This document shows, one piece after another, positions 24,301 to 33,601 of a DNA stretch of 64,000 nt. The notes under the pieces are model-generated. The model did no database searches. It was not told the DNA's origin and worked only from the letters and a program-made list of their open reading frames with translations. Both the position numbers and the translations under genes were made by a program. Positions within the stretch are counted from its first letter, which is position 1. Each line of letters opens with the position of its first letter. The DNA is from Patiria miniata (taxonomy: Eukaryota; Echinodermata; Asteroidea; Valvatida; Asterinidae): assembly GCF_015706575.1 (NCBI RefSeq), contig NW_024037074.1, forward strand, positions 31,113,334 to 31,177,333, written 5' to 3'.

Positions 24301-26674
24301 ATATTCAGAGTAAGCATAAGTTGTACGTACCTTGCGCTATACCCGAACTAACCCATACAGTCCGTCTCATGCACTGAGCTCTCAAAAGTGGTAAAAAAGC
24401 ACCCTCTTTTGTTTGCGCATGGAGCTCATATTAGTGAAACAGAATGGTACATGTATGTAGTCTGTAGTCCTGCTTTCTCTCGATCACCAGAGATTTTATA
24501 TGACTCTCTCGCAGATACATGAAGTACCTGTACCCATACGAGTGCGAGAAGCGCCAGCTGAGTACCCCGTCAGAGCTGCAGGCCGCAATTGACGGCAACC
24601 GGCGCGAGGGTCGTAGGCAGGTCTATACCACCAGTGCCGTGGGGTTTGGGCTGTCCCCACACTCACCGACCTTACCCACGATGATACCTCACCCATCAGC
24701 CATTCCAGCCAACATCAGGGACTCACCAGAATTTGGTAAGGATTTTGGCTGGACTCTCGGGCCAACCAGTTGTCCTGTAACTGACTGAGTGTTTGACTGA
24801 TTTGACTGCAGAGACTGTCTGTCTCCCCGAGTAATGATTGACTGACTGACTGACTGACTCAGTCACTGACTGATTGACTGACTGTCTCCCCGATGTACTC
24901 AGTCACTATGATTGACTGACCGTCTGACTGAATGAGTAACTTGACTGATTGACGTACTGCATGACTGAGTCCCTGTGTCACTGATTGACTGACTGACTGA
25001 CTCCCCGAGTCACTGACTATCTGACTCCCCGAGAGACTGACTGAGTCACTGACTAATTGACTGACTCCCCGACTAAGTCAGAGTTACTGACTGATTGACT
25101 AACTCCCCGACTGAGTCACTGATTGATTGACTGACTGACTTTCTCCCCGACTGACTTTCTGACTTCGAGTTATTGATTATGAAGTCCTGTAAATAAACAC
25201 TTTCTGCACCAGCTTGACTAGGCTAGCCTAGTCTTGTTTTCTTTGACTTTCGTCAAAGAGTTAAAAAGTCAAAGAGTTGTACGGATGCTAGCCCAAAATC
25301 TACTTTTGTTAGTCAACAAAATGTTCACACATGTATAAGAGAAATCCCCAGACTTAATTCTGAGTCCAATCTGTCCCTGAAACAAGTGCAAATAATCGAA
25401 TGTGTATCTGTTTCTTTGTCTTTAACAGATGACGAGCGTGATGTTCGTGACTATCCGCCCCCAAGATCTTTCCTCCAACCGCGACTGGCCAAACACCCAA
25501 TGAAGCACTCCCTCTACGACGAGCCAATCACACCGCCGGCAAAGCGCCCTCTGTTGACGGAGGAGCAGCATCATCGCTACTTGCTGCAACATCAGCAGCA
25601 TCATATGATTCCTCCTGCCGCTCATATCAAGGTCACGAGTAATCATGGTAAGGCGATAAGGGTGCATCAACAGCATTGGGTGGGACTCGAACCCGTAACC
25701 TCCTGCTTACAAGTGTTGATGTCTCAACCACTGGATCACTGGTCAGCCAATCCTGTCTAGTTGGTTGAGTTGTTGAGACATCTGTACAAGTCAGCATTAG
25801 ATTGTGGGTTCAATTCCCGCCCGAGCATGCTTGTGACTTTTCTGACAGGCTCAACTTCAGGCGTGCCATTATTCAGTCATTGAAAAGTCTCAGTTTTCCA
25901 GGCAGACATCACTAGATGTTTAAGATGTATTGTTTAAAGTTCCCAGATTCAAATTTTGAAAACATGCGAAGATGATCCAAGTTTGTGCTCATTTCGAATT
26001 ACATTAGTTGTGTATTCTTTCTGCCATATGCGCGTGAACCAGTGCGCTCAAGCTGTGACAAAGCGGAGACAAAGCGCCCTCTACAGTCCATATCGGCTCA
26101 CTGTCTCCAGCGAGCACCATTTTGAGCCAACATATCAGATCACCTAATTCAAAGATTCATAAAAAAGCTGTATCCTCTCTGAGTGATCCCCATTTGCTAT
26201 TTTCCAGGTTTGCAGCATTGCTGATGTCGTTAGCATCTTGACTTTAGGCGTGATCCCTGGCTACATATGGCATTTAACGGGCTTATGGCTTCTGACTAGC
26301 ACCCCTTGAAAAAAGACATTGATTAAATTGGGAACCGCCAACATATGGCTGGATAGCTCAGGTGCTTGCACCGGAATGGCATTCCAGAGGTTTGGATTGC
26401 TCAAGTGCTAGCAACGGAACGCCAATCCGGAGGTCGCAGGTCCGAACCCTGCTCCAGTCAGTTTCTTTGTTCAACTTTAAAAGGATTTAAGGAGTTGTTC
26501 TTCTTGTCATCCACAGCTCAGCGAGACACAGGTCTGCCTCTCTTTGAGCTGCGTGGAGATAACTCCCTCATCGTCAGCATCGAGCTCAACGGGGTGCTCT
26601 ACCAGGGGGTCTTGTATCCCCGAGGCACCCCCCTTCATGTCATCACCAACAGGGCTACAGGGTCATCAGCCTGA
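12237..26674 (+). CDS. ARID3: ARID3/dead ringer-type transcription factor, 3' exons (partial)
   Basis: Four exons (12237-12420, 24515-24735, 25429-25647, 26517-26674) join in frame across three GT-AG introns and end at TGA 26672-26674. They encode the second half of an ARID DNA-binding domain (PVNRIPIMAKQVLDLYELF, GGLVEVINKKQWREITKGLN, ITSAAFTLRTQ, then YMKYLYPYECEKR and ELQAAIDGNRREGRRQ). A His/Gln-rich linker follows, then a C-terminal segment like the REKLES beta region (IVSIELNGVLYQGVLYP). ARID3 proteins are nuclear factors that bind AT-rich DNA; REKLES mediates self-association and nuclear import/export. The ARID match is close to invertebrate dri and vertebrate ARID3A-C; the linker is poorly conserved. 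The first ARID exons and the start codon are outside the window. Confidence 0.95.
12525..12606 (+). repeat. 3' tail of a SINE-type element
   Basis: A GCGCCTTATAAATTATCTG-like segment is followed by (TTA)n. A similar tail, GCGCTATATAAATGCC plus (TTA)n, is at 56735-56795. This is the usual 3' end of several invertebrate SINE/LINE pairs; the 5' part is not recognisable here. Confidence 0.5.
13231..13371. repeat. DIRS-like element, left inverted terminal repeat
   Basis: 141 bp starting CTTACCTGTAGAGCAACACT. On reading it matches the complement of 19535-19675 at every position. Confidence 0.9.
13523..14748 (+). pseudogene. gag-like ORF region of the DIRS-like element
   Basis: Two overlapping ORFs in different frames (13523-14068, 181 codons; 13942-14748, 268 codons). 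They are rich in Ser, Arg, Pro and Gly, and the second has a basic block (SSKKKDKKKKAARRSRRSS). Position just inside the left repeat, and the composition, fit the gag-like product of DIRS elements. I cannot match it to a named gag domain. Treated as a fossil part of the element. Confidence 0.5.
18200..18810. repeat. Minisatellites in the 3' part of the DIRS-like element
   Basis: Three units of about 120 bp contain GCCTCCGGA(C/T)(A/G)TCTTTGTT and GGCATCAAATCATT. About four to five 46-bp units with CATGACAACCCTGCCATAC follow. Both arrays belong to the element's non-coding 3' section. Confidence 0.8.
19369..19469. repeat. DIRS-like element, internal complementary region
   Basis: 19369-19414 is the complement of the left end 13215-13260 (46 nt). 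19415-19469 is the complement of the right end 19661-19715 (55 nt). Together they reproduce the junction of a circularised element, as in DIRS1. Confidence 0.9.
19535..19675. repeat. DIRS-like element, right inverted terminal repeat
   Basis: Complement of 13231-13371, 141 bp, followed by 40 bp of right-end sequence ending in a run of eight G. Confidence 0.9.
20558..20591. repeat. Perfect 34-bp palindrome, left arm
   Basis: Two 17-nt halves (first half TTTCCAACGCTGGTCGG) are exact complements, giving a hairpin with no loop mismatch. The related palindrome is at 22150-22183. Confidence 0.9.
22150..22183. repeat. 34-bp palindrome, right arm
   Basis: First half TTTCCAACGGTGGTCGG. Only one central position fails to pair. 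It differs from the left-arm palindrome by a C-to-G change matched by a G-to-C change on the other side. Confidence 0.9.
22345..23602. other. ARID3 intron, no gene recognised
   Basis: A few short ORFs (up to 81 codons, around 22557-22996) have no recognisable domain. I see no support for an exon or a known element. Confidence 0.5.
23603..24066. mobile_element. hAT-like non-autonomous element, copy 2
   Basis: Starts TAGGGGTGTGCATTTACGGG and ends GTTCCGATGCACAGCCCTA, with GGGTACCCG-type blocks near both ends. It aligns with 5626-5968 and carries extra internal sequence. It has no ORF of transposase type. Confidence 0.75.
24515..24735 (+). CDS. ARID3: ARID3 exon: end of ARID and extended region
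   Basis: Acceptor CTCTCGCAG; its first A completes a Gln codon. The exon reads YMKYLYPYECEKRQLSTPSE and then LQAAIDGNRREGRRQ, the conserved C-terminal extension of the ARID3 'extended ARID'. A Ser/Pro-rich linker follows (SPHSPTLPTMIPHPSAIP). Donor ATTTG|GTAAGG. Confidence 0.96.
24780..25170 (+). repeat. Degenerate GACT-rich minisatellite
   Basis: About 390 bp of TGACTGACTGA-like runs, interrupted by TCCCCGA and GAGTCACTGA blocks. It lies in the ARID3 intron between the second and third visible exons. Confidence 0.85.
25429..25647 (+). CDS. ARID3: ARID3 exon: linker, His/Gln-rich
   Basis: Acceptor TTTAACAG, donor CATG|GTAAGG. The exon encodes an acidic start (DDERDVRDY), a PPAKRPLLTEEQ segment that parallels the PPEKKMALVADEQQ part of vertebrate ARID3A after its REKLE motif, and a His/Gln run (HHRYLLQHQQHHM). 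A literal REKLE sequence is not present. Function of the linker is inferred by position. Confidence 0.85.
25668..25835. repeat. Two tRNA-like SINE heads, head to head
   Basis: On the minus strand, 25675-25750 has an A-box-like segment and a B-box GGTTCGAGTCC. On the plus strand, 25757-25832 has TAGTTGGTTGAG and the B-box-like GGTTCAATTCCC. The two modules share the TTGAGACATC core and point away from each other. They begin about 20 bp after an ARID3 donor. They are probably SINE remnants and not tRNA genes. Confidence 0.6.
26300..26490 (+). repeat. tRNA-derived SINE, copy 1 (decayed)
   Basis: Shares GACATTGA, GGGAACCGCCAA, TAGCTCAG, CGGAATGGCA, CCGGAGGTCGCAGGT and CTTTGTT-AACT blocks with 28165-28315. 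It has a partial internal duplication of the tRNA-like head. It ends about 25 bp before an ARID3 acceptor. Confidence 0.75.
26517..26674 (+). CDS. ARID3: ARID3 last coding exon: REKLES beta-like
   Basis: Acceptor TCATCCACAG; CT completes an Ala codon. The exon reads AQRDTGLPLFELRG and then SLIVSIELNGVLYQGVLYPR, the beta-type segment that in ARID3A reads SMSVEINGIMYTGVLFA. It ends ITNRATGSSA with TGA. The C-terminus is short, with no Gly/Ser-rich extension like that of human ARID3A. Confidence 0.93.
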
Positions 26675-27000
26675 GATACCCTCCTCACCCCCTCCACCCA
26701 GCCTAGTCTTGGGTCAAAGCTGGAATCAGATTATCTTATCCTGATGCACATGGCAAGCACAGCCAAGTGGCGATAGAGGGGCTATCAGTAAGATGAATCC
26801 AATCAAACCTCGGCGCTCGGAGTTGAGAAATTTTGAGCATACCTTACGTGCTTGTGTTAGCAGGATTAAATGAGCCTGAGATATTTCCTCGGGTTCGATT
26901 ATTGAGGAATGCCCAAACTGGAGTTGATTCATCTTGTTAGCAACACCCTCTTACCGCTGCATTAGCATCTGGTGTGCAGACCAATAAATCGACTCCCATC
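26675..27000 (+). other. ARID3: Probable ARID3 3' untranslated region
   Basis: The sequence after the stop has an AATAAA at 26983-26988, the first such signal downstream. The true transcript end is not shown by sequence alone. Confidence 0.4.
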
Positions 27001-27073
27001 GACCTCAGTGACAATTACGCGCACTTTCAAAAACTCCCATCGACCTCAGTGACAATTACGCGCACTTTCAAAA
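26992..27073. repeat. Exact 41-bp tandem duplication
   Basis: Two copies of a 41-bp unit (26992-27032 and 27033-27073) containing CCCATCGACCTCAGTGACAA. They appear identical, hence recent. Confidence 0.9.
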
Positions 27074-28164
27074 ATTATTCAAAATACTCCCAACTCTCCA
27101 AGGTGTTTGAGACACCCATCAAATCATAGCTTATTTCATCATCTTTAATTTTCTGTTCAATTTTTGGATGGTTATCCAATGACTTTTGGGAGAAAATTCC
27201 ATCCCAAGATTATCACCCCTAAAAGTAGGCCGGTGGCCCATCGCCATTTTGAAAAGTGATGCCTGCGGGTCATTACAAAATAGAGCCATTTTAGGGCCCA
27301 ATTTCATCCAAATTTCACAGAAAAACAAGCTTGCAGTCCTGTGCACAGCTTCCACCTATTTTATAACAAACCTTTGAGTTCATGGCCTACAAAATGCTCT
27401 GATAGCAAAGAATTTGAGAGCATACAAATTGTTATTTGGCCGGCGTAGGCAATTTTGGGCCTAATTACTGGTCTGCACTCTCAGAGGGACTTGCTGCATT
27501 CAGGGAAGCACAAACTAAATCTTAGTCTTGAGCCAAGACTAGACGCAACCAAGACAAAGTCTTTCAAATGTTATTTATGCTGTCCTTGCAATAGCCCTTT
27601 TAAGATTTTTGTTTAGAAAATTAAGCATTTTGTCTAAATGCCTTATTGTATAATATTTTATTTCGGTTTGTAAAATAGAAAATTCCTTTAGAAAAAAAAA
27701 TTAGAAAAAACCTTTAGCCACACCCCCCCCCCCAAAAGACTCCTTTTTGGAATCTGCAACATTTTTGTGGGTTTTATACATTTTTGTTTTTACGTTAATT
27801 TATATGCCTTGGGTCTGACGGATGACTAAAATCATGGCTAAAGTTCCATCATTATGTAGCTGAAAATCTGTGCAACTAGATTTTGTCCACCATTGTGACA
27901 AGACCACAAAATATAGAAACCCAGAAAACAGCTTTTTAAGGAATTCCATCCCCCCCCCCCAATTTTTGTTGATACTTTCGTCAGAATTGTCAATACTTTT
28001 GTTCAATCGTAATTTAATTCAAGGTCAACACATTTACTTTAACAGATTGTAATATTTTTTGTGTCAGCCGATTTTTTCCGGCAGTCCCCAAAACATCAAA
28101 CACTTGCTAAAAATAAAGAATTAAAACAGTTGTGCAAGAAGTTATCATTTGTATTTCTGTGAGT

Positions 28165-28315
28165 TTATTTACTTGAACAAAGACATTGACAAATTTGGGA
28201 ACCGCCAAGGTAGGGCTGAATAGCTCAGTTGGTAGAGCACCGGAATGGCAATCCGGAGGTCGCAGGTTCAAACCCAGCTCCAGTAAATTCCTTTGTTGAA
28301 CTATGAAAACAGTTT
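28165..28315 (+). repeat. tRNA-derived SINE, copy 2
   Basis: The tRNA-like head (28213-28283) has an A box TAGCTCAGTTGG and a B box GGTTCAAACCC. Its anticodon-type stem, CCGGA/TCCGG, encloses ATGGCAA. The acceptor stem pairs poorly, and the flanks match copy 1 at 26300-26490, so it is a SINE. The antisense peptide GAGFEPATSGLPFRCS is the usual artefact from such tRNA-like sequence. Confidence 0.8.
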
Positions 28316-29877
28316 TGAATTTGATAAAGATGATTTTGCATTGCTTTCAGTGTTGTCGATTTGATAAACACATTTTTAATATGCAATATTAACTTATAGA
28401 GGCTACTAATTATTAAATATGTAAACAATTAAACACGATTGTTGCTATTTCGTGAGATATTTATCTTATTAGATATTTAATGGAGATTTTTTTTTTCCGG
28501 TTGTAAATACATTGTTTTGTTATTGTTAGGTCATTAAATATATTAGAAAGCTGGGAATTTTTCAATGTGAAACGGTTTAAAAATAATGTAAGATTCATAT
28601 TTTTACTGTGCTTGTGACAACTTTGACAAAAAAAAGTCAGTTTTTATTCTGACAATACAAATCTGTTTCAGGTAATAAGTAAGGTTATTTTTATGTGAAT
28701 AGACTTTCATTATTCATTTTTATTTTAACTTATATAATTTCTCTAAAATTTCCATTGCTTCACTCATATTAATTATTAACGTTACTGCTTGTAGTATTTA
28801 TAAAGAAAATAAAGACAATCATTGTTTTTTTTTTGCAGTTGGCAAAATTGAATTTACTTTTGACAATCAATGTTTTTTTTTATGGGACTTTTTCTGCAAT
28901 TATTGTTTTTACATTCTTATGAAAAGATAATTTAGTAAGCCTAATTGGTGACTCGCATGACAATCGGTATTTTTTTTAGTTTGCTTTGTTTTTGCTGCAT
29001 TTTGATAATCGTTTTTTAATTTCAGTATTCACACAATTTGTAAAAAACAAATTATTTAATTACGAAAGCTTAATTGTGAACTGAGAATAGATAAAGCATT
29101 TGGCAATAATAGTGGCTGGTTAAAGATAGTTCTCAATCCCTGATGTGCCTTTCATGTTTTCGAATATAACATTCAGAATATTTTCACAATTGCAGTCATT
29201 TGTAACTTCTCCAATAAAAAAACCTTTTAAATGTAATGTGCCTTTTAAGTCAAATTGATAAGATGTCATGTCGGTAAATAGCCCACATCATGACTGATAC
29301 AACAATTTGTAAAAAAATAATAAATAATGACGGAGATGATGCGTGAATTACATTTTTTCCCATTTCCATGGAAACTATCACTGCCGTTAATTTGTTACTT
29401 GTATAACTTCGCAGACGTTGAAAATGTAATGACAACCTGCTACAAAACAAATTAAAAAACTCGCACTGCACTTGAAAAGCTATGTACATGTGTTAAACGC
29501 TATGAAACTACTCATGTCATAACGTTTCGTTTTTGGCAACTGCTGGCCTCAGATGTTGAAAAATTTTCACGACTGATGCACGAAAGACTTACAGGAAGAG
29601 AGATAAATATGAAGCTGTCATAAGTATTAATTTTAAGCAGTGTTAAATATATTTGTACACACAATGTATATACCCTTTCAATCTCGACATGCATTCCAGC
29701 TTGCACAAAACACTACTTTTTGGAGTTTCTTAGCTGTTGTGTACATTTCAAAACTCGTGTTTTTTGTATTCAATTTTGGGTTCATTTGTTGGCCTTGTGA
29801 AAATTATCTTGCAGCAAAAAAAAGTTTTATTCCTTTTTCAATTTCTTGTTCCACAGGAACTTAGTTACAGCAAAACT

Positions 29878-30386
29878 ACAGGGTAAGTAGAGAAAACCGA
29901 AACCCAAATGTCGGGACCATTGTTTTTGTGAAATTCCGCATGTAGCACTTTCAAAATCTAGGATATGAAAGCCCAATTCATAAGCTTTCTTTTAGCACAA
30001 GAATCATTCATATCACTTATGTACTTTTTTAAGTTAAGGAGTTTTAAACACAACCACCGTTTTAAAGTTCTGTCCACGGATCACAAAAAAAGGTTTGCGT
30101 TCTTTCAGCGAAACGAAAACAATTCAGACACATCCTCATGTGATTTGCTTTCGTTTTGCTGAAAGAACACAGAACCTTTTTGTGATCCGTGGACAGAACC
30201 TTAAAACGGCGGTTGTGTTTAAAACTCCGTAACCTGAAATGTACACAAGTGATTTGAATGATTCTTGTACTAAAAGAAAACTTATGAATTGACCTTTCAT
30301 ATCCTAGATTTTGAAAGTGCTACATGCAGAACCTCACTAAAACAATGGTCCTGACATTTGGGTTTCGTTTTTTTTACTCACTCTGT
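29878..30386. mobile_element. Palindromic MITE, family A, copy 2
   Basis: Ends ACAGGGTAAGT and ACTCACTCTGT, with flanking AACT/AGTT extending the inverted match. The 509 bp fold back almost fully around 30120. It matches 701-1191 and 40687-41116 (shared ATCCTAGATTTTGAAAGTGC and complement). Confidence 0.88.
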
Positions 30387-31148
30387 AGTTGCAACGACCA
30401 TTGTCCAGTGTTAGCCATAAGTGGACTAAGTAAATTTATCGAAATATGTTTTTCGATGGGATATACGAAAAGTTGATGCCTTGCCGAACGGCTGAATAGT
30501 AAATGGGCAATATCCTATCATCCTAATATTGTTTTGTAATGGACGTTCGTTCATTAACTTTTTTACATAAGAAATATTTATGTATTCAATATGTGAATTT
30601 ATTTTTCTCTCGATCTATCAGTGCAGCTATGCGGTATCACATGGTATTATTTTTTTAAGTACATATTTTAGTCTTTTGATACGATATTACCCAATTTGTC
30701 GTTCGTATTTAATGGTTCGTTGATCCATCCTTGTGCAAATAATTATCGTTTATTCCTCGATAGATAGAATGTGAATTTTTATTACATTTACTTGGCTTTC
30801 GAATGATGCATCAAAGTTCGCTGTTATTTTGTTAAATTCAGTGTAAATATCTCCACTTTATTTTCTTGTTTACAAACTTAGTTTAGCTTCTGTGCTTCTA
30901 TGAGACATCTTCTATCGTGACATAATAACAGAGCCTCTTCTATACTGTTTTGTTTTTTAGAAAGTTAACCAGAATCTGCTTTTATTTTGGTAGGTATTTT
31001 ATTGTGACAATCGTGGTTATGTAAAAAAAAAAAAAAATCCACCGTGCTGACAAGTTTTACTAAAAAAAAGCAGGTATTATTGCAAATGTGCCTTCTGTAA
31101 TTAGATATTATCTCCGATCGCTGCCTTACGTATAGTAAACTTTGAACT

Positions 31149-31191
31149 ATGCAAATACCTTATTTGCATTATGCAAATACCTTATTTGCAT
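31149..31191. promoter_or_regulatory. Cluster of four octamer (POU) motifs
   Basis: ATGCAAAT at 31149-31156 and 31171-31178 alternates with ATTTGCAT at 31162-31169 and 31184-31191, in a duplicated 22-bp unit. The octamer is the known site of POU-homeodomain factors. Whether this cluster works as a control site is inference; it might simply be a short tandem repeat. Confidence 0.5.
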
Positions 31192-31953
31192 GGTGCCTTA
31201 TTTTAAGCTCTGGCAGGAGCTTCTACATATTACTTGGCGGTCGGTCGGTCAGTCTGTCCCGAAAATTGACCAAAAGTATGGCGATCCATATGTGCCATCG
31301 GCGTCGCATTTTTCAGCTCTGGCAGGGATCATTTTCATCGATTTCATGCAAGACTTTCATGCAAGACGTCTTGCAACACGGCCAGAGCTTATTGTGCACT
31401 CGCACTTGTTTTAACACAGAACCGATCGTGAGCTTATGTACTAACATGCATTCTTAATTGAAAAGAAAATCATCTTCATACCAAAATCCGAATTTTTAAC
31501 AGTAAAATATTGTGGAAGGGAACAGGTGAAAGTATAGATGAACTTGTTTTTGTCAAATTATACGTCCTCACAAAATACACCACAAAATTGTATTTTTTGT
31601 ATATGGTGGATATTGAGTTAAAAAAACCACCACGGTGGTATAATGTGCAAGATTAAACTTGTGTATCATAGATGCAGTTGTTTGCAGGTCTGGTAAATAG
31701 TAAAAAAGGGTGTGGTTTCAAAAGGAGCAACGCCCTACTCAATATCCCCCACCTTAGCAGGCCTCTGCAAATGAAACAGCTGGCCACCATTCTCTGTGTA
31801 AATACATGTATGTTGTGAGACTATATTCTGTGGCCCATCCCATGCTGTAAGCATTGTGTTGTCCCTCAGTATTGAGCGTTGCAATAAATGGTGTCTTTCT
31901 AACAAAGGTGAGCAGATGGTCAATGTGGAGTTTATCAGTGTTGTAGTCAAGGC

Positions 31954-32085
31954 CACAACCTCCGAGGCCGAGGCCAAGGCCGAGGCCACAACCTCCGAGG
32001 CCAAGGCCGAGGCCGAGGCCACAACCGCAAGGCCAAGGCCGAGGCCACCACCTCCGAGGCCAAGGCCGGCCGAGGCCGAGGCCAG
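31954..32085. repeat. GGCCGAGGCCAA minisatellite, array 1
   Basis: Runs of AGGCCGAGGCCAAGGCC with ACAACCTCC spacers. The Gly-Leu or Glu-Ala ORFs over it are low-complexity artefacts. A related array is at 35299-35470. Confidence 0.9.
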
Positions 32086-32587
32086 CTATCAAAACACGTA
32101 ATAAAATATAATCACTAAAACAAGGCTAAGATTATGTTGGAGTTTTAACATCTTTTTAGTTGAATTCACTGAGTTTTGGAGTGCCTGGCCTACAACTTTA
32201 CAGCTTGCAATGGGTTTCCTCTTGTAGGGAGGATGAAAAACATCTCAAGTTTTGTATCACTGAAAGCAAATTACACAACAAAATCAATGGCGTTTGAATC
32301 AGGCTCATAGGCGTTTGCCCTTTGGAGATACAACAATTTAAATGGCCAAATTTTGAGTTTCTATTCTGTAAGATTTACTTTATTTACTTTTAGCATGTTT
32401 TATAAATCTTATTTTCAAAACCTATCAAAATGCTTAATATCATAGGAATCCTCATTAAATAAACAACAACTTGATTTTTCAATCAGGTTTTTACCACTCA
32501 TAACCCAAAAGTTACGACCCCCCTCCCCCGACCTTCGCACTGTCCAGGCGCGCGCCTAGCAAACACCGCGATGCGACCAGACAATGC

Positions 32588-32757
32588 CAGACGGCCCGCC
32601 GTTACGCACGGGCAAATCCAATCCCGCTCCACACAACGGGATAGTGTCCACGCATTATCACTGTTAATACCGGGGTACCAGACAAAGTCTGGCAATGGCC
32701 AACCCCGCTCCAAACAACACGGGAACACGGAACATGCGTGCATGATATCACTCAGTT
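32588..32757. repeat. Two-unit imperfect duplication
   Basis: Units of about 80 bp each run CCAGAC, then (A/C)CCCCGCTCCA(C/A)ACAAC, and end in a (C/G)CAT(T/G)ATATCACT-like stretch. The second unit overlaps the edge of the orphan exon at 32735-32865. Confidence 0.65.
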
Positions 32758-32865
32758 CATCAAAATGACCATGAATTCTCGGATCATCCGATTTGAATCC
32801 AATGGCTGCGAAGAATTTTAAGATCATGGCAAGAGGTGGGGAGTCCAGAGGTTTTGGCCGTATAT
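32735..32865 (-). pseudogene. Orphan glutaminase-like exon
   Basis: After acceptor GGTTACAG (minus strand) the frame reads IRPKPLDSPPLAMILKFFAA and then IGFKSDDPRIHGHFDELSD. The pattern KF-x2-A-x-GF(K/R)(S/T)xDPR resembles the N-terminal region of animal glutaminase (GLS: KFITALKSTGLRTSDPRL). The 3' edge runs into a small duplication without a good donor. No other glutaminase exon is seen in the window, so this is probably a displaced or duplicated exon, or a chance match. Low certainty. Confidence 0.35.
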
Positions 32866-33601
32866 CTGTAACCACGCAAAATTAGTCAATTTCAAACCGT
32901 GCTTATACAAGTAATAAGTATCAACATGGCTCTAAAAATACAAAAAGTATCCTGGTACCACGAGGAATACTGACTCCTATTATTAAAACATTCATTCAGA
33001 ACTTTGTATTCATTTGGATGGAAAAACGAATTCTGAAATCGCGCTTTCCATATCGACCATTTGCGCCAAACATTACTGTGTGAGCCGGAACTTTCATTTA
33101 AATCACCGTGTAAAAATAAAATCTACTTGATAAATCGTAACTGTTTTTATCATATCTTTATGAAAAAAATGGTACGGACTAGTACACTCGATCGTACCCA
33201 GAAAGTTCGGACTTTTACTGAAACAGTGGCCTATAAAAAGAAATGATTAAGCTTGCCGCACCTTGCCGCAAATCATTTTAAAGGTCGGGGTACAGAGGCG
33301 AAACGAGACAATTTTGTACAACACTGCAACCAGACTAGTCTACTACCACATGTTATTGTAAGCAAATGGGATTGGTGCCAGACTTATGTAGTCTGGCACG
33401 CGGTAACAGTTATAACGCTTGCACGCACGTGGAAAGCTGAAGCGCAGGCTAGGCGAAGTTGCTACGTACGTGAGTACGTTCAATGCAACCATTTCCAGTT
33501 CATTCATGCGTACATTGTATATGCGTTCGTTTCACGGAACCCACTGCGGCAGAATCTCGAGGGTTTGATACGGTAAAAAATGAGAATTAATTAGAACTAG
33601 T

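Larger units (their letters stand above)
27074..32734. other. Intergenic, AT-rich, no complete gene
   Basis: No splice-flanked conserved coding sequence is visible apart from the orphan exon at 32735-32865. The section 28440-31140 is strongly AT-rich with poly-T and poly-A runs. Repeats here are listed separately. Confidence 0.6.

Noticed and set aside
24780-25170. CRISPR-like or regulatory repeat array
   Set aside because: Units are short, overlapping GACT runs without spacers, in an animal intron; a simple minisatellite explains it.
28213-28283. Genuine tRNA gene
   Set aside because: A and B boxes are present, but the acceptor stem pairs badly and the flanks are shared with another decayed copy, so it is a SINE head.
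28225-28428. 67-codon ORF containing GAGFEPATSGLPFRCS
   Set aside because: This peptide is a well-known artefact of reading a tRNA-like sequence in antisense.
31754-32101. Gly-Leu / Glu-Ala-rich ORFs
   Set aside because: Translations of the GGCCGAGGCCAA minisatellite; all frames are open and no splice context or conserved domain is present.
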